In this document: positions 1 through 11,091 of the stretch, piece after piece
How the letters are laid out: each line of letters starts with the position of its first letter
Numbering within the stretch: the first letter of the stretch is position 1
NCBI GenBank assembly: GCA_009739215.1
Contig: VSJF01000007.1
Span: 806,001-870,000 of the forward strand
Length of the DNA stretch: 64,000 nucleotides
Reading direction: 5' to 3'
Origin: Floccularia luteovirens
Lineage: Eukaryota; Basidiomycota; Agaricomycetes; Agaricales; Squamanitaceae
The notes under the pieces: generated by a model
Seen by the model: only the letters and a program-made list of their open reading frames with translations
Database searches by the model: none
What the model was told of the DNA's origin: nothing
Made by a program: the position numbers and the translations under genes

Positions 1-57
1 CAGTATAACTCATCTTTTCCACTCCTTACAAATGGTCTGATGGTTTGTTTTACCTAG

Positions 58-857
58 TCTTACTCATGAAAGGAGCAGACGAGCCTTCTCGCGTTGCTAG
101 GACGTTGTTCACATTCAATTCGAGAGAGGATATACAACAATTCGCCATGGGTTGCGACGGGGACATCGGGGGAAAGTCAACCGTTCATCTCGAATTGGAT
201 GCCAAGCCAGAACATAACCATATCATCGGAAAGGATGCAACTGGAGTATTTTGGGGTGATATGCGCTTGGACTTGAAACCTGGTATGGATGGAAAGATTC
301 GGGCTGGCTATGCTGGATTCCGCAACAAAGTATGTATACATTTTTGTGATTCCGACTCACGCAACATTTTTTCATTCCATTTTATTTCTATTCATAGACA
401 AGACCTACATTATTCGGAAACTTGGTAGATGATGTATCCAACCATCGTTATTTAGGTCTCCGCCTCCGGTTGGCAGGCGATCCCATTACTCACAACTCGT
501 ATTTTGTCAACCTCCAAACCGAAGGTCCTATATCGACTGATCTATGGCAACATAGGCTATTCTTCCGGCGACATGACAACACTTGGCAAGACCTATTTGT
601 GAGTCTTTACAAATCCCAGTTTCTGAGAAAAAGAAGCCAGCTCATACATCATCATCAAGATTCCATTTGATAACTTTGTCAGAACAAATACAGGAGAAGT
701 ATCAACTAATCAGATCTCCATGTACCGAGAGAAGGTTCGAAGTATTGGAATATCATTGCTTGGGGGGAACAGTGGTGCGGCAGGAAAATACGAACTCGGT
801 ATTGACTCAATATGGGTGACAAATGAGGAAAATGTTGTCGACAGCCCGGAAAAGTAA
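58..857 (+). CDS. CIA30: Complex I intermediate-associated protein 30 (CIA30 domain), 5' partial
   Basis: Assembly factor for mitochondrial NADH:ubiquinone oxidoreductase, binding assembly intermediates rather than mature complex I. Three exons are visible. The first coding stretch follows an apparent acceptor (tacctag) ending at 57, so one or more 5' exons with the targeting peptide probably lie outside the window. An in-frame ATG at 66 is the fallback start. Exon 1 carries RTLFTFNSREDIQQF and GCDGDIGGKSTVHLEL, typical of the family's N-terminal beta sandwich. Introns at about 331-399 (GTATGT..TAG) and 599-659 (GTGAGT..AAG) join it to TRPTLFGNLVDDV and IPFDNFVRTNTGEV. The C-terminus matches the family end (SIGISLLGG, then a short tail, TAA at 855-857). 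It faces Ras convergently. Family assignment is firm; the N-terminus is unresolved. Confidence 0.87.
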
Positions 858-1159
858 AAAGCAGACATTACATCTTTGAGACGCGATAGGAACAATAGTG
901 CTTCAAATCGAACAATGAACCTCAATTGTGGTATTGCATGAATCCGACGAATACAATAATATGGAGACGAGAATTCCTGGCAATAATCCAGATAAAATAT
1001 ACATGGTGTATTTCAACCAAACGACTGTATTTCCTTGATTGTTTTGACTCCAAAAGATAAGGAATGTCACGGTGTAAACAAGATAGAGCATAGGTGTAAA
1101 GTGGGCAAGACAACGAAAGAGTGGATAGGTGAGGCTAAAGCAAAGAACGGGCAACTAGT
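858..1159. other. Convergent intergenic region between CIA30 and Ras
   Basis: This holds the 3' ends of both genes. The stop codons are 302 bp apart. No extra coding signal or repeat is seen. Confidence 0.5.
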
Positions 1160-2154
1160 CTAGAGAACTACACAGCCGGAGCAGCAGCCACCCGCATTGT
1201 CATCGTGTTGGTCTTTACCGCCGTATGCCATAGAGGCACCATTGCCACCACCAGGCATGGCTGGTCTTCCAGTTTGTTGTTCCTATATCCACAACAATGA
1301 TAAGATAAAGGAAGTACATATACACTGTGGCTTGTTATACCTTGTTGTATTTTCTTATCTCTCGCACTAAATTGCTGAAGGCTTCATCAACATTGATCCG
1401 TTGTTTGGCTGAAGTTTCGATGAACTTGCAGCCAAAATGCTTCGCGAGGTCACGACCCTCTAAGAAGCATTTATAAATAAAATTGCCGTCTTGCAGTCAG
1501 ATTGATTTGATGGCTCACCATTCATGCCAACTTGACGTTCATACTCCAAGTCGCACTTATTCGCAACAACGATTACAGGGAAGGAATCTTGGTCCTTCAC
1601 ACGCAAAATTTGTTGGTGGAATGTGCTGATTTCCTCGAATGAGCTGCGCGAGGTGATCGAATACACGAGAAGGAAGCCCTCGCCAGTCCTCATGTACTGT
1701 TCACGCATGGCACTGGTAAAGCGAGTCATTAATGATCTGAAAACCGTCAAAGATGAGGTTTGTAAATACCCATATTCTTCCTGACCAGCTGTATCGAGAA
1801 CGTCAAGGAGAGCCACCTCTTCGTCTATCACACATTGCTTGCGATATGAATCTGCATTGATACTTAACTTACTACCTATACATATAGCATACGAAGAACC
1901 TACCCTCAATGGTGGGATCATATTCGTCAACAAAGTGACTTTGGATGAATTGAATCGTCAGAGCTGACTTTCCGACACCTAGCAGGGCGAGAATGTGAGA
2001 AGTTACGAAGAAACGAAACTTAAAAGATAGATATCACTGACCACCACCACCAACTACTACAAGCTTGTACTCTCGCAAAAATTGAGCCTATCACCCAGGA
2101 AAGTCAGCAGGGAGGCAATCAAGTAAGCATAATTGAACAGACCCTTGTCGCCAT
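1160..2154 (-). CDS. RAS1: Ras-family small GTPase (Ras1)
   Basis: Membrane-anchored GTP switch controlling growth, mating and cAMP/MAPK signalling in fungi. Exons were joined by hand. A 12-base first exon (MATR, ATG at 2154) has donor GTCTGT and leads into [16 protein letters not shown]. The P-loop GGGGVGKS is completed across the next intron. Then follow the effector region [14 protein letters not shown], switch [26 protein letters not shown] ([15 protein letters not shown]) and SAK ([14 protein letters not shown]). The C-terminus is CCSGCVVL: a CaaX box with adjacent cysteines suited to palmitoylation, which fits plasma-membrane targeting. The residue after EEY is Gly where animal Ras has Ser, and the preceding Gln is intact, so no activating change is seen. 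About 210 residues, normal for fungal Ras1. The only soft point is the tiny first exon. Confidence 0.93.
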
Positions 2155-2814
2155 GACAAATTGACAAAGAAAACCTTCTCCAAGAAAGTATGAAACAGAA
2201 GGGGAGCAAGGAGAGTTGGACCAAAGATGGGAGGAGGGAATAGAATATCAAGGAGGGATAGTGCGTGAAATATGTGTACAATGAGGGATAGTGGGTTCGT
2301 ACAAACAATACCAAGCAACCCCAAAAGGAGCCAAAAGGACTGTTCGTATCAATGGCATCGACAGCTCTTACAATGATCTTTGTAGAAGCTATCTCAAGAT
2401 ACTGATTATGTATCTAGTCTTCACGGCTTTACATTCTTAGCATCTGCTTTCTGTGACAAACTTTCTCTTCTAAGTATGTCGTATTGTGCGACAGTACATT
2501 TTTCGGCTCGGTAGCGTTCGCTACTGAAATTTTGCTTTTCGATTTCTTCTCTATCAGAAAGGGTGACATATGCCAGCAAGGCACATCCATAAGCCTCTTT
2601 CGCGCCAGCTACTATTCTTGCAATTGAATAATATAATATAATTTTCTCATTCACGAACACGTTCCAAGCATGTCATGTATCTTATCTTATTCACACAGGG
2701 TCGTGCCTATTAGCCTTCTTGGACAGTCACAAGGGTGAGTTCAATAATTATGAGGATGATACACGAGCATGTGTATATATTTTCCCGCATCTGCAAATTC
2801 TCAACCAGGCAAAA
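2155..2814. other. Ras upstream region / TRAP-alpha downstream region
   Basis: There is 660 bp between the Ras ATG and the stop of the next minus-strand gene. It presumably holds the Ras promoter and 5' UTR. The 11-bp word gagggatagtg occurs twice about 30 bp apart (near 2255 and 2283). No gene could be supported. Confidence 0.4.
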
Positions 2815-3968
2815 CTATTTTCTTCCCTTTCTTCTTTTTCCATCAGTCCCACTGACTTCACCGGCACTCAGTTCATCTCCACTAGTACCACTTGCAGCAC
2901 CACCTGGGCTTTTAGCAGACTTGTTGGTCTTCCTTAAATGATGTTCGGGAATCCACTCTTCTTGATAGCCACCTGCGCCAGTTGCCGTTACAGATCCAAC
3001 TGGAGCACTTACGGAGGTTTGGGCAGATTTCTTCGGGCGGAGTTTCTTGTTTTGTGGAACGAATGATAGGAATGCAAAGTAACAGATACCACCAAGAATT
3101 CCTGCCACAACCAGATATGTGGAAATACTGAAGTAGTTGTTTAATTCAATCTCAATGAGTTACGGCATAGACAAACTCACAGTTTGAAGTCAAAGATCGT
3201 GAACTCCGGTTCAACAATTGTCACGATTCCATCAAAAGCGTTCACGCTGTATTTGTCCTCCTACAATATAACACGTTTAGTCATGTCATATTTACGAAAA
3301 GAACGGGAAAAAATTTACGGGTGAAGAAGCAAAATCTGCCCAAATACTCAGTCGGAGATTTCCTGGCTGTGTTACTTATGAGATAAGTTTAATTATATTC
3401 TGAAGAAAGGTACCTTGAACCTAGAAAAAGGAGTCAGACACGATGAATATATCAACACATGTATGAATACCTACTCGCTAAAGAATGTATATGGTAGCTG
3501 AAGTTTCACATCCTCAATCATAGGCACTCCATATGACAGCGTAGTGAGCTATATGACACGTTTGTTCTAGTCCTTTAAAAAAATGATGATGAAAAAACTC
3601 ACATTTTTTATTAGTGCGTTGGTGTCGGGGTGGTGCAAAGAGCCCATAATCGTAAGTAGCGTGACGTTCAAGCCAGACTTATTTTCGACAGTAATGGTTA
3701 GGGAATTCTTCTCTCCATTGACAACCTCTGAAATAGGTCTCATGAGCGACATTCATATTTGCCAAAGTAAGGCTCACGGTTAAAAGCATTATTCTCCGGG
3801 AATGCTGCGGTGGCAAGAATCTCTGGTGTTTCAGTTACATCTTCAGCAGAGGCTAATATGGGGTGAGTGGTGGTGAGCGTCAACAAGCATCATGGAGCAA
3901 AAGAACAGACATAGTAGAAAGACCGTAGAGAATGAAACGAGGGAACTAAGAATGAGACCGAAACGCAT
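2815..3968 (-). CDS. SSR1: Translocon-associated protein subunit alpha (TRAP-alpha/SSR1, Irc22-like)
   Basis: Single-pass ER membrane protein associated with the Sec61 translocon and assisting protein translocation. ATG at 3968 begins a hydrophobic signal peptide (MRFGLILSSLVSFSTVFLL). An intron with donor GTCTGT leads to SSAEDVTETPEI. The lumenal domain is recognisable: EVVNGEKNSLTITVENKSGL, LLTIMGSLHHPDTNALIKN, then a segment near 3500 reading YGVPMIEDVKLQLPYTFFSE and one near 3190-3400 ending IVEPEFTIFDFKL. A transmembrane segment follows (VVAGILGGICYFAFLSFV), then a basic Ser/Thr/Lys-rich cytosolic tail ending GKRRKGRK and TAG at 2815-2817. At least five short introns. Domain order and membrane topology fit TRAP-alpha well. 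Confidence 0.88.
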
Positions 3969-4255
3969 TTTTGAGCGTGTATGACAATGAAGTGGACGCG
4001 TTCAAGCGCTGGTCGAAACTTAACTTGGAAACTGTCAATTCTTGCCACGTCGCACAAAAAAAATACAATTTGTCACATGGTAAGATAACTACTAATTACG
4101 TAAATAATTAAGTCCACCATCATTCTCCCGGGCATCCGCAATGCCCGTAACAATCATTGTGGAACAGATTTTCGCAATCGAGAATCGTCTTTTACATGAT
4201 TTACATCATGAAAGTCTTGTCTGCTATAGCTGCTGATCCTCACAGAAAAACCATA

Positions 4256-5626
4256 CTACGATAATGCTGGTCCCTTTTTCTTGAGTAACTCGCGGGCAAT
4301 CTCATCCGCGTCCCCACTCATATCAGGAAGCCAAAACGCCTAGATCAGTATGAGTATATGTACAGTAAAGAAATAAAAATGTGACAGACCAATTCTGCTC
4401 CAGCAGTGCACATCATAGCATAACGAGGATTGAATCTGACACATCTGGACGGACCAGGATGACCGTCCAACGAAACTAGTGGTTGGATTCGTGTCGGTGG
4501 TGTTTTGATCTCACTCTTGCTTCGTGTGGGTATATTCTGTACGTCCCAAACGATGACTCGGCCATCTAGACTCCCACCGACAACATATTTGCTATCAGGA
4601 GTCCAACTGACTTCTTCCCCACTGTTTCCTTTAGCTGGTTCTATGCTTGGTGGAGCACTCATAGACCGCCGCTCCAAGCCAACATGGCCTTCCAATTTGG
4701 CTAGCAGGTGCCCCTCGAACGCGTCCAAAATGTAATGTGCATCTCCGGAGCAACCGACAAGCAGGTACTGGCCATTGGAGGAGAACGACATAGAAGTCAT
4801 GTATATTGGTCGTGGAGGATAGCTAATGAGCGCCAACGTAGGATCTTCAAGAGTAATCACTAGGAAGGGTGATTTGTCAAAATTTGCTTGATCATATAGA
4901 AGGATCCGGGAATAATGGTTAACTGCCACAGCGAAGACAACTCCCGTGGAATCATATGCGATTATGGGGAATGACGGCAGAGTGAGTAGTCCCCTGCATG
5001 TTGGGGTGCGGAGGTCCCATAAGCGTACCGTCTTGTCCATAGATCCAGACATGAATCCATCATCTACTGGTGAAACTTCGAGTGATACTACGCGTCCCTT
5101 GTGCCCCTTGAAATATTGAAGATATTTGTTGTCGTGTAGTGAATGATATCGTATTGTATCATCTTCTTTCGTGGAAGCGTGTAAGATAGCTGTACTTTTA
5201 TGAGTGAAACGTGGCAGGTCTACACCGTATTTCTTCGAATGCAATGTCCGAGACGACCTGCCTATTGTATTATACACCAACATTCCACAAGCCACCAAAT
5301 TACTCACTTTCCACCCCTGCAACTGTATACACGAAATGTTTCATCCTCTCCTGCAGTGACTAATTGGTCTCCTCTGTCATCGAAAGTAATACCTGTTATG
5401 TGACGTGGACCAGCGTTTGGGGGCCGTTGTGTATGAGTTCCGGATGGCGGTACAGCTTGTGGTTCAACAGCTGTTTTGAAAATTTTTGCAGGTTTGAGTT
5501 TGCTCTACTGTATTGTCAATGTAACATTCTAACCTCGATACACAACTAAGTTACCATATATGCATTGTTCAAGGGCACTGTCGATGTAGGAGTATTACCA
5601 TTGCTTGTACTAGGTTGCGGTGCCAT
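4256..5626 (-). CDS. SWD2: WD40 protein Swd2 (COMPASS subunit, WDR82 homologue)
   Basis: Swd2 is a beta-propeller subunit of the COMPASS histone H3K4 methyltransferase and, in yeast, of the cleavage/polyadenylation factor. It acts in the nucleus. Exon 1 (ATG at 5626) gives MAPQPSTSNGNTPTSTVPL. Exon 2 holds LKPAKIFK, the first blade FDDRGDQLVTAGEDETFRVY and the conserved SCRGGK. The main exon starts about 5310 and has HKGRVVSLEVSPVDDGFMSG, SMDKTVRLWDLRTPTCRG, FSSNGQYLLVGCSGD, a loop KGNSGEEVSWTPDSKYVVGG and a last repeat ending PRYAMMCTAGAEL. The end, AFWLPDMSGDADEIARELLK, precedes TAG at 4256. About 370-400 residues, slightly longer than yeast Swd2. It is divergent from RPB5 across only 92 bp. 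Confidence 0.9.
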
Positions 5627-5718
5627 GTTATCTGGGTCAATGTGCTACCACCACTTACTATATCCGGGGGAGTTCTGGCAATCTGAGTTTTAAAACTTTT
5701 CTCAGTCAATCCTCCACC
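5627..5718. promoter_or_regulatory. Short bidirectional promoter between SWD2 and RPB5
   Basis: Only 92 bp separate the two ATG codons on opposite strands, so both transcripts must start inside it or in overlapping 5' UTRs. No clear TATA element was seen. A divergent shared promoter is inferred from geometry alone. Confidence 0.5.
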
Positions 5719-6611
5719 ATGGCTGATGTAGATGAATCCGCAAAATTGTGGAAAGTTAATAGGACTATACATGAACTAGTAAAAGACAGAGTCAGCTAAC
5801 TTGGATAGTCTGGAAATCTTATGATGGACGCTGACACATGCTTCTTCTCAGGGATTCCTGGTGTCTGACGATGAAATCAACATGGACCTCCAACGTTTCC
5901 GAGAACTATATGCAAACCATAGCGGTATTGTAGAGTAATCTTTCTACGCTTGATGCTCCTGCCAACCTCTAACCTGTGACGTGCACCAGCCGGAATCAAC
6001 TTAACTTCTATACAAATTCACGCTCAAACCCGACTGACCAAATATTCGTATTCTTCACGGACGAGAAAAGTGTTGGAGTCAAGACTATGCGAAAGTACTT
6101 TATCTGATAATTAGCGTTGGCTTTTGTCTCACATGGTATAGGTTACTTGGAATTCTTGAAGAAAAATCAATACAACGAGGCATCATTGTCTTTCCAGGTA
6201 ACATGACTCCCTCAGCCCGCAAAGTAAGGAATGCTCTGATTCCAATCTTTCGCGTAAAATAATAACAATCCCAAAAGGTTATCGTGGCTATGGCGGCACA
6301 ATATCGCCTAGAAGAATTCTCGGAATCGGATCTTTTGGTTAACATCGTCCAACATACGTTAGTCCCCCGTCATCAGGTCCTTACCTCGGAAGAGAAAAAA
6401 ATTCTGTTGGAAAAATAGTGTGTAACGCATCTGTATATTCTGGGTCACCCTTTGATGTTTCAATAGTCGGCTAAAGGAAACTCAGTTACCCCGTATACAA
6501 CTAGCGGACCCAGTTGCACGGTATTATGGCCTTCGGCGTGGCCAGGTTGTCAAAATTACAAGACCAAGTGAGACTAGCGGTCGATATGCTAGCTATCGTA
6601 TATGCTTTTAA
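5719..6611 (+). CDS. RPB5: RNA polymerase I/II/III shared subunit Rpb5 (RPABC1)
   Basis: Shared subunit of all three nuclear RNA polymerases; it forms part of the lower jaw near incoming DNA. ATG at 5719 (ccaccATGg) gives [20 protein letters not shown]. Later exons give [20 protein letters not shown], then [45 protein letters not shown], and the C-terminal assembly domain [20 protein letters not shown] followed by [18 protein letters not shown]. The C-terminal domain is almost invariant in eukaryotes and is complete here, ending ICF then TAA at 6609-6611. About five short introns. No disruption is seen. It shares a short divergent promoter with SWD2. Confidence 0.94.
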
Positions 6612-9333
6612 TGCTGTAATGCATCGGCAATCATTTTTCGACCGGTCATCATCGTGCTAGTTTAAATTATATCCCTTCGATTGTCTCTCACTTTCACATC
6701 TCTGCTTATGTTCTAATGATTTCTTTTTCTGCATCCATCACACTGTACAAGCAAACAAAGATGAACAGATGACACATGTAACTTCGGTGGCATTCTCGAC
6801 AAGGACAATTTAGGTTGGAGTTCATTTCACACCGAGGTATCCATGGATTATGTGGAACGGTTTTCTGTGCCCATATCACCAGTGAAAGTCTAACCTTGTA
6901 ATTTGCATCTCCACAGCATACGAATTATCCAGGGAAACAAGCGACCACCTATTATTTTCATTGTTTTTCCACCATTCCCATGACTGTCGCAGAGTGTCAC
7001 TCCACTGATGACGGTTGTATGATTTCGTTTGGGGATCATAGCTTCATTTTCTCCTTCATCTAAGTGATCAAAAGCACACCACATGCCTCCCCAACTCCCT
7101 TAACACGTTTCAGTCACACTTTAGATCTTCCATGTCAATGTGAGCCCTGGTCAGTGCTGAACACCTTTTTTGCTGGCAAGTCACCCATAGCCAATGACTA
7201 TATACATTGTACGTGTAACGTTCATTATCACGCCACGTTTACATCAAGAAAGTATCAATTAACATTACTTTACATAACAGCTCATGCTGAACTGAAAGTT
7301 TGTTCAGGTCTAGCTTGTGAAACTGTCTGCCGGCTGAAGCACTATTCGAATCATAAGTACTTGTCGTCCACTGTAATTCCACTCCCAAGTACTTCGGCTC
7401 TTACTCCGCCTAGAGTTTTGAGGAATCCCCCATGTATATAACCAGAAAGTACGTAAAATTCATATAACTTCCAATCTTTGAAGTTCTCTCTCCGCGGATT
7501 GAACTATAGCTAAACCTGATAATCGACCAACTTCTACGCAAAACTGACAAGTAAAGCACAGACAACCTACTAAGCTACATGTTTTCATTTTCTAGGGGCG
7601 TCAGAGTTTTGTGGTGTCACTTACTCCTGTGCTTTCCGTGGATTTAGCGCCTCGATCCTGGAACTTGAACGCGCCCATCGTGGCTGTGTGACATATCCTG
7701 GTTTATGATTTTGCCCTTCGTGGTCGGGTTGTTCCAGTCTGATGGTGGACGTCGATGAAGTCCATTGCTATGATATATGGATTCATTTTTCTGCTGATAT
7801 CGGACTCCAACATTACTCCGGTGACATCATGTTTGTCGTCAAGATATCTATCCATACCGCGCTTAGTCGGACCCTGCGGTAATTAAACAGTATACCGCAT
7901 TGTTTAATAAACAGCAAGGGATTCAAATAATCAGGCTATCTCCAAGCTTTTATCCGAACCTAACAGATCGCATCAAAATGAATGTAACTTACCCCACGTC
8001 CAAATGAAAACTGGAACTGCCACAGAGATAGAGCCACTTACCGATAAAATTGTTAGCTTGGACAAAGACATTCTCATTTTACATGGAACAGTGGTGAGTT
8101 AATGTTGCTTCCACTTTAACAGAACATTCGTATAATATAATCAAGCTCATGATTAATAGCCAACCAATCCACCTACAAAGACTCCCTCTTAAAGCCAAAA
8201 TTATACACAAATGGTGTTAAAAGTACACGTTGCTCCAGTCATGGCACTCGGACCGGGACAAATCAAGAATCACTGTGCCAAGTAAACCTACGGTAAGTTG
8301 ACCTCTCCACATAGCAAATAACCGCATGCTTGACGGTGCAAAAGGAGTTTAGGTCTTAACAGTGTATTATTAGGATCTGTCATTGTAGCCAAACAACTCT
8401 CGTACCTAGGAGTTGATATACCGTTATCGGCCATACACCGCTTTCTCCAGATATCTCAATACGATAATGACAGAGCTACGCAGGTATCGTAAATAGAGGA
8501 TAACGGCTTAATTCTGGTTTCAGGTCCTCCATTGTTACTAATAAACCCGCCACGCACGCAACAGAATGCAATGCCTGGGTGAGGAAATGTACCAGCCAAT
8601 AACATAATACTACGGTAATCAAATATGTGGTTCATGGATGAAGACCTGAATGGTCTAAACTATAACAGCTCAGAGTACAACAGATGTTCTTACTGTTGCT
8701 CTAGAAGATCAAGCTGAGATAAATGATGTCTCGAAATAACCTGCATACTACTAACTTAGTAAACTATATGCAACTGACGCTGTTATTGGGAGTACAATTG
8801 TATTTCCTCAGAATATGAAACAAGGTGTACAGTGATAGACGTAAATCAAGTAATTAAGAAACAAGGAGAATACAAAAATGATTTCGGGGAGTGCGGAGTG
8901 CGGACTTGTGTCACAAAACTTGTACAGCACCGTGTTGAAGGCAACTTACGTTTTAAGCTTCCTGACTCCGCCACGTCCTTTTGTTTCCCTGACTCCATTT
9001 GTCCTGGCTGAGATGGATCTTCTGTTTGGTTATCGACGGGATCGGTCTATAGATAGTTCTGAACGATTCTGAACCTGACCGATCACGTCCCCATCCTTTT
9101 GAATTCAGAAATGAAGTACCTTTGAGTTCAAATAAATCTACAGATCTGACACCCTTTATTCTTCCATCTTTGTAGATGAGATCCATTCCGGTTCGTCACT
9201 CCAGCTGCATCAGCATGGCTCAGCTTTTTTTTCCAAACTTTTTCGAATTGTATAAAGAGGAGACTCTTTCCCCCAACTTACATCCAATCCTCATTCACAT
9301 TACACTTCTTACATCTCCTGCTCTATTAAATCA
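6612..9333. other. 2.7 kb gene-poor stretch upstream of the terpene synthase
   Basis: This is the longest part of the window without a supportable gene. It is AT-rich with scattered stops in all frames. Short open stretches at 6890-7084 (minus) and 7064-7441 (plus) overlap each other, have no recognisable domain and do not join into a spliced model. No terminal inverted repeats, LTRs or transposase motifs were found by eye. It may hold decayed repeat sequence, a non-coding RNA or the terpene synthase regulatory region. Confidence 0.4.
9251..9257 (+). promoter_or_regulatory. TATA-like element upstream of the terpene synthase
   Basis: The sequence tataaag lies about 80 bp upstream of the terpene synthase ATG at 9334 and is followed by a pyrimidine-rich leader. 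Position and sequence fit a fungal core promoter; function is inferred only. Confidence 0.4.
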
Positions 9334-10604
9334 ATGGCTTTTACAACCCGCAGCTTCTCTCTCCCAGATCTTATGAGAGGTTGTTCTTTGAAAGACGCCA
9401 CAAATCCCAACTATAAAGAAGCAGCTGCCGAGTCTCGAGCTTGGATTAATGGCTACAATGTCTTCACTGACAGAAAACGAGCTTTCTTTGTCCAAGGCTC
9501 GAATGAGCTGCTGTGCTCGCATGTCTACTCTTACGCTGGCTACGAGCAGTTCAGGACGTGCTGTGACTTTGTAAGGTCACTTATTTTATTCATGGGGAAT
9601 GTATTGATTAATGTTACTTTATATATATTCAAGGTCAATCTCCTCTTCGTCGTTGATGAAGTGAGCGACGACCAAAACGGCAAGGATGCTCGTACCACAG
9701 GACAGACATTTGTCAAAGCCATCCAAGACCCTAACTGGGACGATGGATCGAAACTCTCCAAGATAACGAAAGAGTAAGTCGTCGGATACTGAATAATTAC
9801 AGAATAGAAGCTCACCTGCACGGTCAGCTTTCGTGCGCGCCTGACGCTCTCAGCAGGACCAAATAATATGCAGCGTTTCAGTCGTCTCTGTGAAGAATAT
9901 GCCGACTGCATTGCAAAAGAAGCCGAGCTCCGCGAGCAGAGAAAGGTCCTAGGCTTGGAAGATTATATCAAGCTCAGACGGTCCAACAGCGCTGTCCTCC
10001 TCTGCTTCTCTCTGGTCGAATACATCCTTGGTATTGACTTACCTGCAAAAACGTATGAAGATCCTGTCTTCATGAGCGCGTACTGGGCCGCCTGTGACTA
10101 CGTTTGTTGGGCAAATGTAATCCATCTTGTCGCAGCTTGAGGAAACTTGAACTAACGTTTTTGTTTCAAGGATATATATTCGTACGATATGGAGCAAGCC
10201 AAAGGGCATACAGGAAACAACGTCGTGACTGTGCTCATGGAAGAGAGAGGCTTTACACTACAACAAGCATCTGACTACATTGGAGAGCGTTGCCAGTCCT
10301 TTATGAACTGTTATATCGACTCGAAGGATTTGTTATCAAGTTCTAGCCCGCTGACCGCAGATTCCGACGCACTGCGATTCATAGAAGCGCTAGGCAGCTG
10401 GATGGTCGGGAACTTAGCGTGAGTATCTTTCAACTTTTTTTTTGCTGGCACAGTTCTCATTTTGTACTATCAATTTTTAGATGGAGCTTTGAGAGTCAAC
10501 GATACTTCGGGGCTGCCCATTTACAAGTTAAAAATACTCTCGTGGTAAACCTCCGGCCATGTGAGATACCAGCAGCTACGTATCCAGAATCAGACGATGA
10601 GTGA
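9334..10604 (+). CDS. Class I sesquiterpene synthase (fungal terpene cyclase)
   Basis: Converts a prenyl diphosphate, most likely farnesyl diphosphate, into a cyclic sesquiterpene. Five exons (9334-9570, 9634-9773, 9828-10116, 10171-10418, 10481-10604) give about 345 residues, normal for the basidiomycete Cop/Omp family. The first metal-binding motif is DEVSDD inside [12 protein letters not shown]. The second (NSE) motif is split by intron 3 and reads [10 protein letters not shown] once joined, matching N-D-x-x-S-x-x-x-E. A late RY pair (ESQRYF), common in this family and thought to bind diphosphate, is present. Start context is good and the N-terminal [12 protein letters not shown] is typical. 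All catalytic residues appear intact. No P450 or transporter gene lies beside it. The product cannot be predicted from sequence alone. Confidence 0.93.
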
Positions 10605-11091
10605 GGGACTGGGAGATATCCAAACTTTTTTTTTAATCTTTAAATTTCAAGAATATTTTTAACATCTTGATGGTGTTTGACATGTCTAGATTACCCAACA
10701 AGGGCACATGTTACTACTTCTATCGTATCTATGGAAAGAAATAAAATGTATATACGTAGTATACGGAGCTAACGAGTACAGTATAGTAATTCTGGTATCC
10801 AAAGCATACGAAATGATTTCCGATTTTTCTTCTCGTACGTGTGTACCTACGGGTGAATGTTGCAAAAAAGGTCGCGATCGAGGCTCTTTAAACGAAGATT
10901 TAAACTGTAGATCCCCACCGAAAGAGGACAACGAAGATCGATCATGCGATCATGACGTCAGATAAATATATGTCCGATAAAATAAATAAAATAAAATCAT
11001 TTTCGATATTGATACATGCAAGCTCAAAAGACCAATCCTTACATACAGACATACAGGGATAACATACGTATAAAAGGACAATCAAGGTCGA
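10605..11091. other. Convergent intergenic region after the terpene synthase
   Basis: An AT-rich region with poly-T and aataaataaaataaaat runs, consistent with 3' ends of two convergent genes. Small overlapping open stretches at 10686-10965 on both strands look like chance. Confidence 0.4.

Noticed and set aside
2421..2660. Minus-strand open frame of 79 codons with charged C-terminal half
   Set aside because: It has no ATG start, no recognisable domain and lies in the Ras upstream region. No splice sites join it to anything.
6890..7441. Overlapping opposite-strand frames (64 and 125 codons)
   Set aside because: They overlap antisense, have no domains, and all three minus-strand frames upstream look equally coding-like, so composition is no evidence here.
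7561..7900. Minus-strand stretch reading MDRYLDDKHDVTGVMLESD
   Set aside because: It stops after about 48 codons; extending it needs several frame changes, and no family is recognised.
10686..10965. Short frames on both strands after the terpene synthase
   Set aside because: They are mutually antisense, short and in AT-rich 3' sequence.
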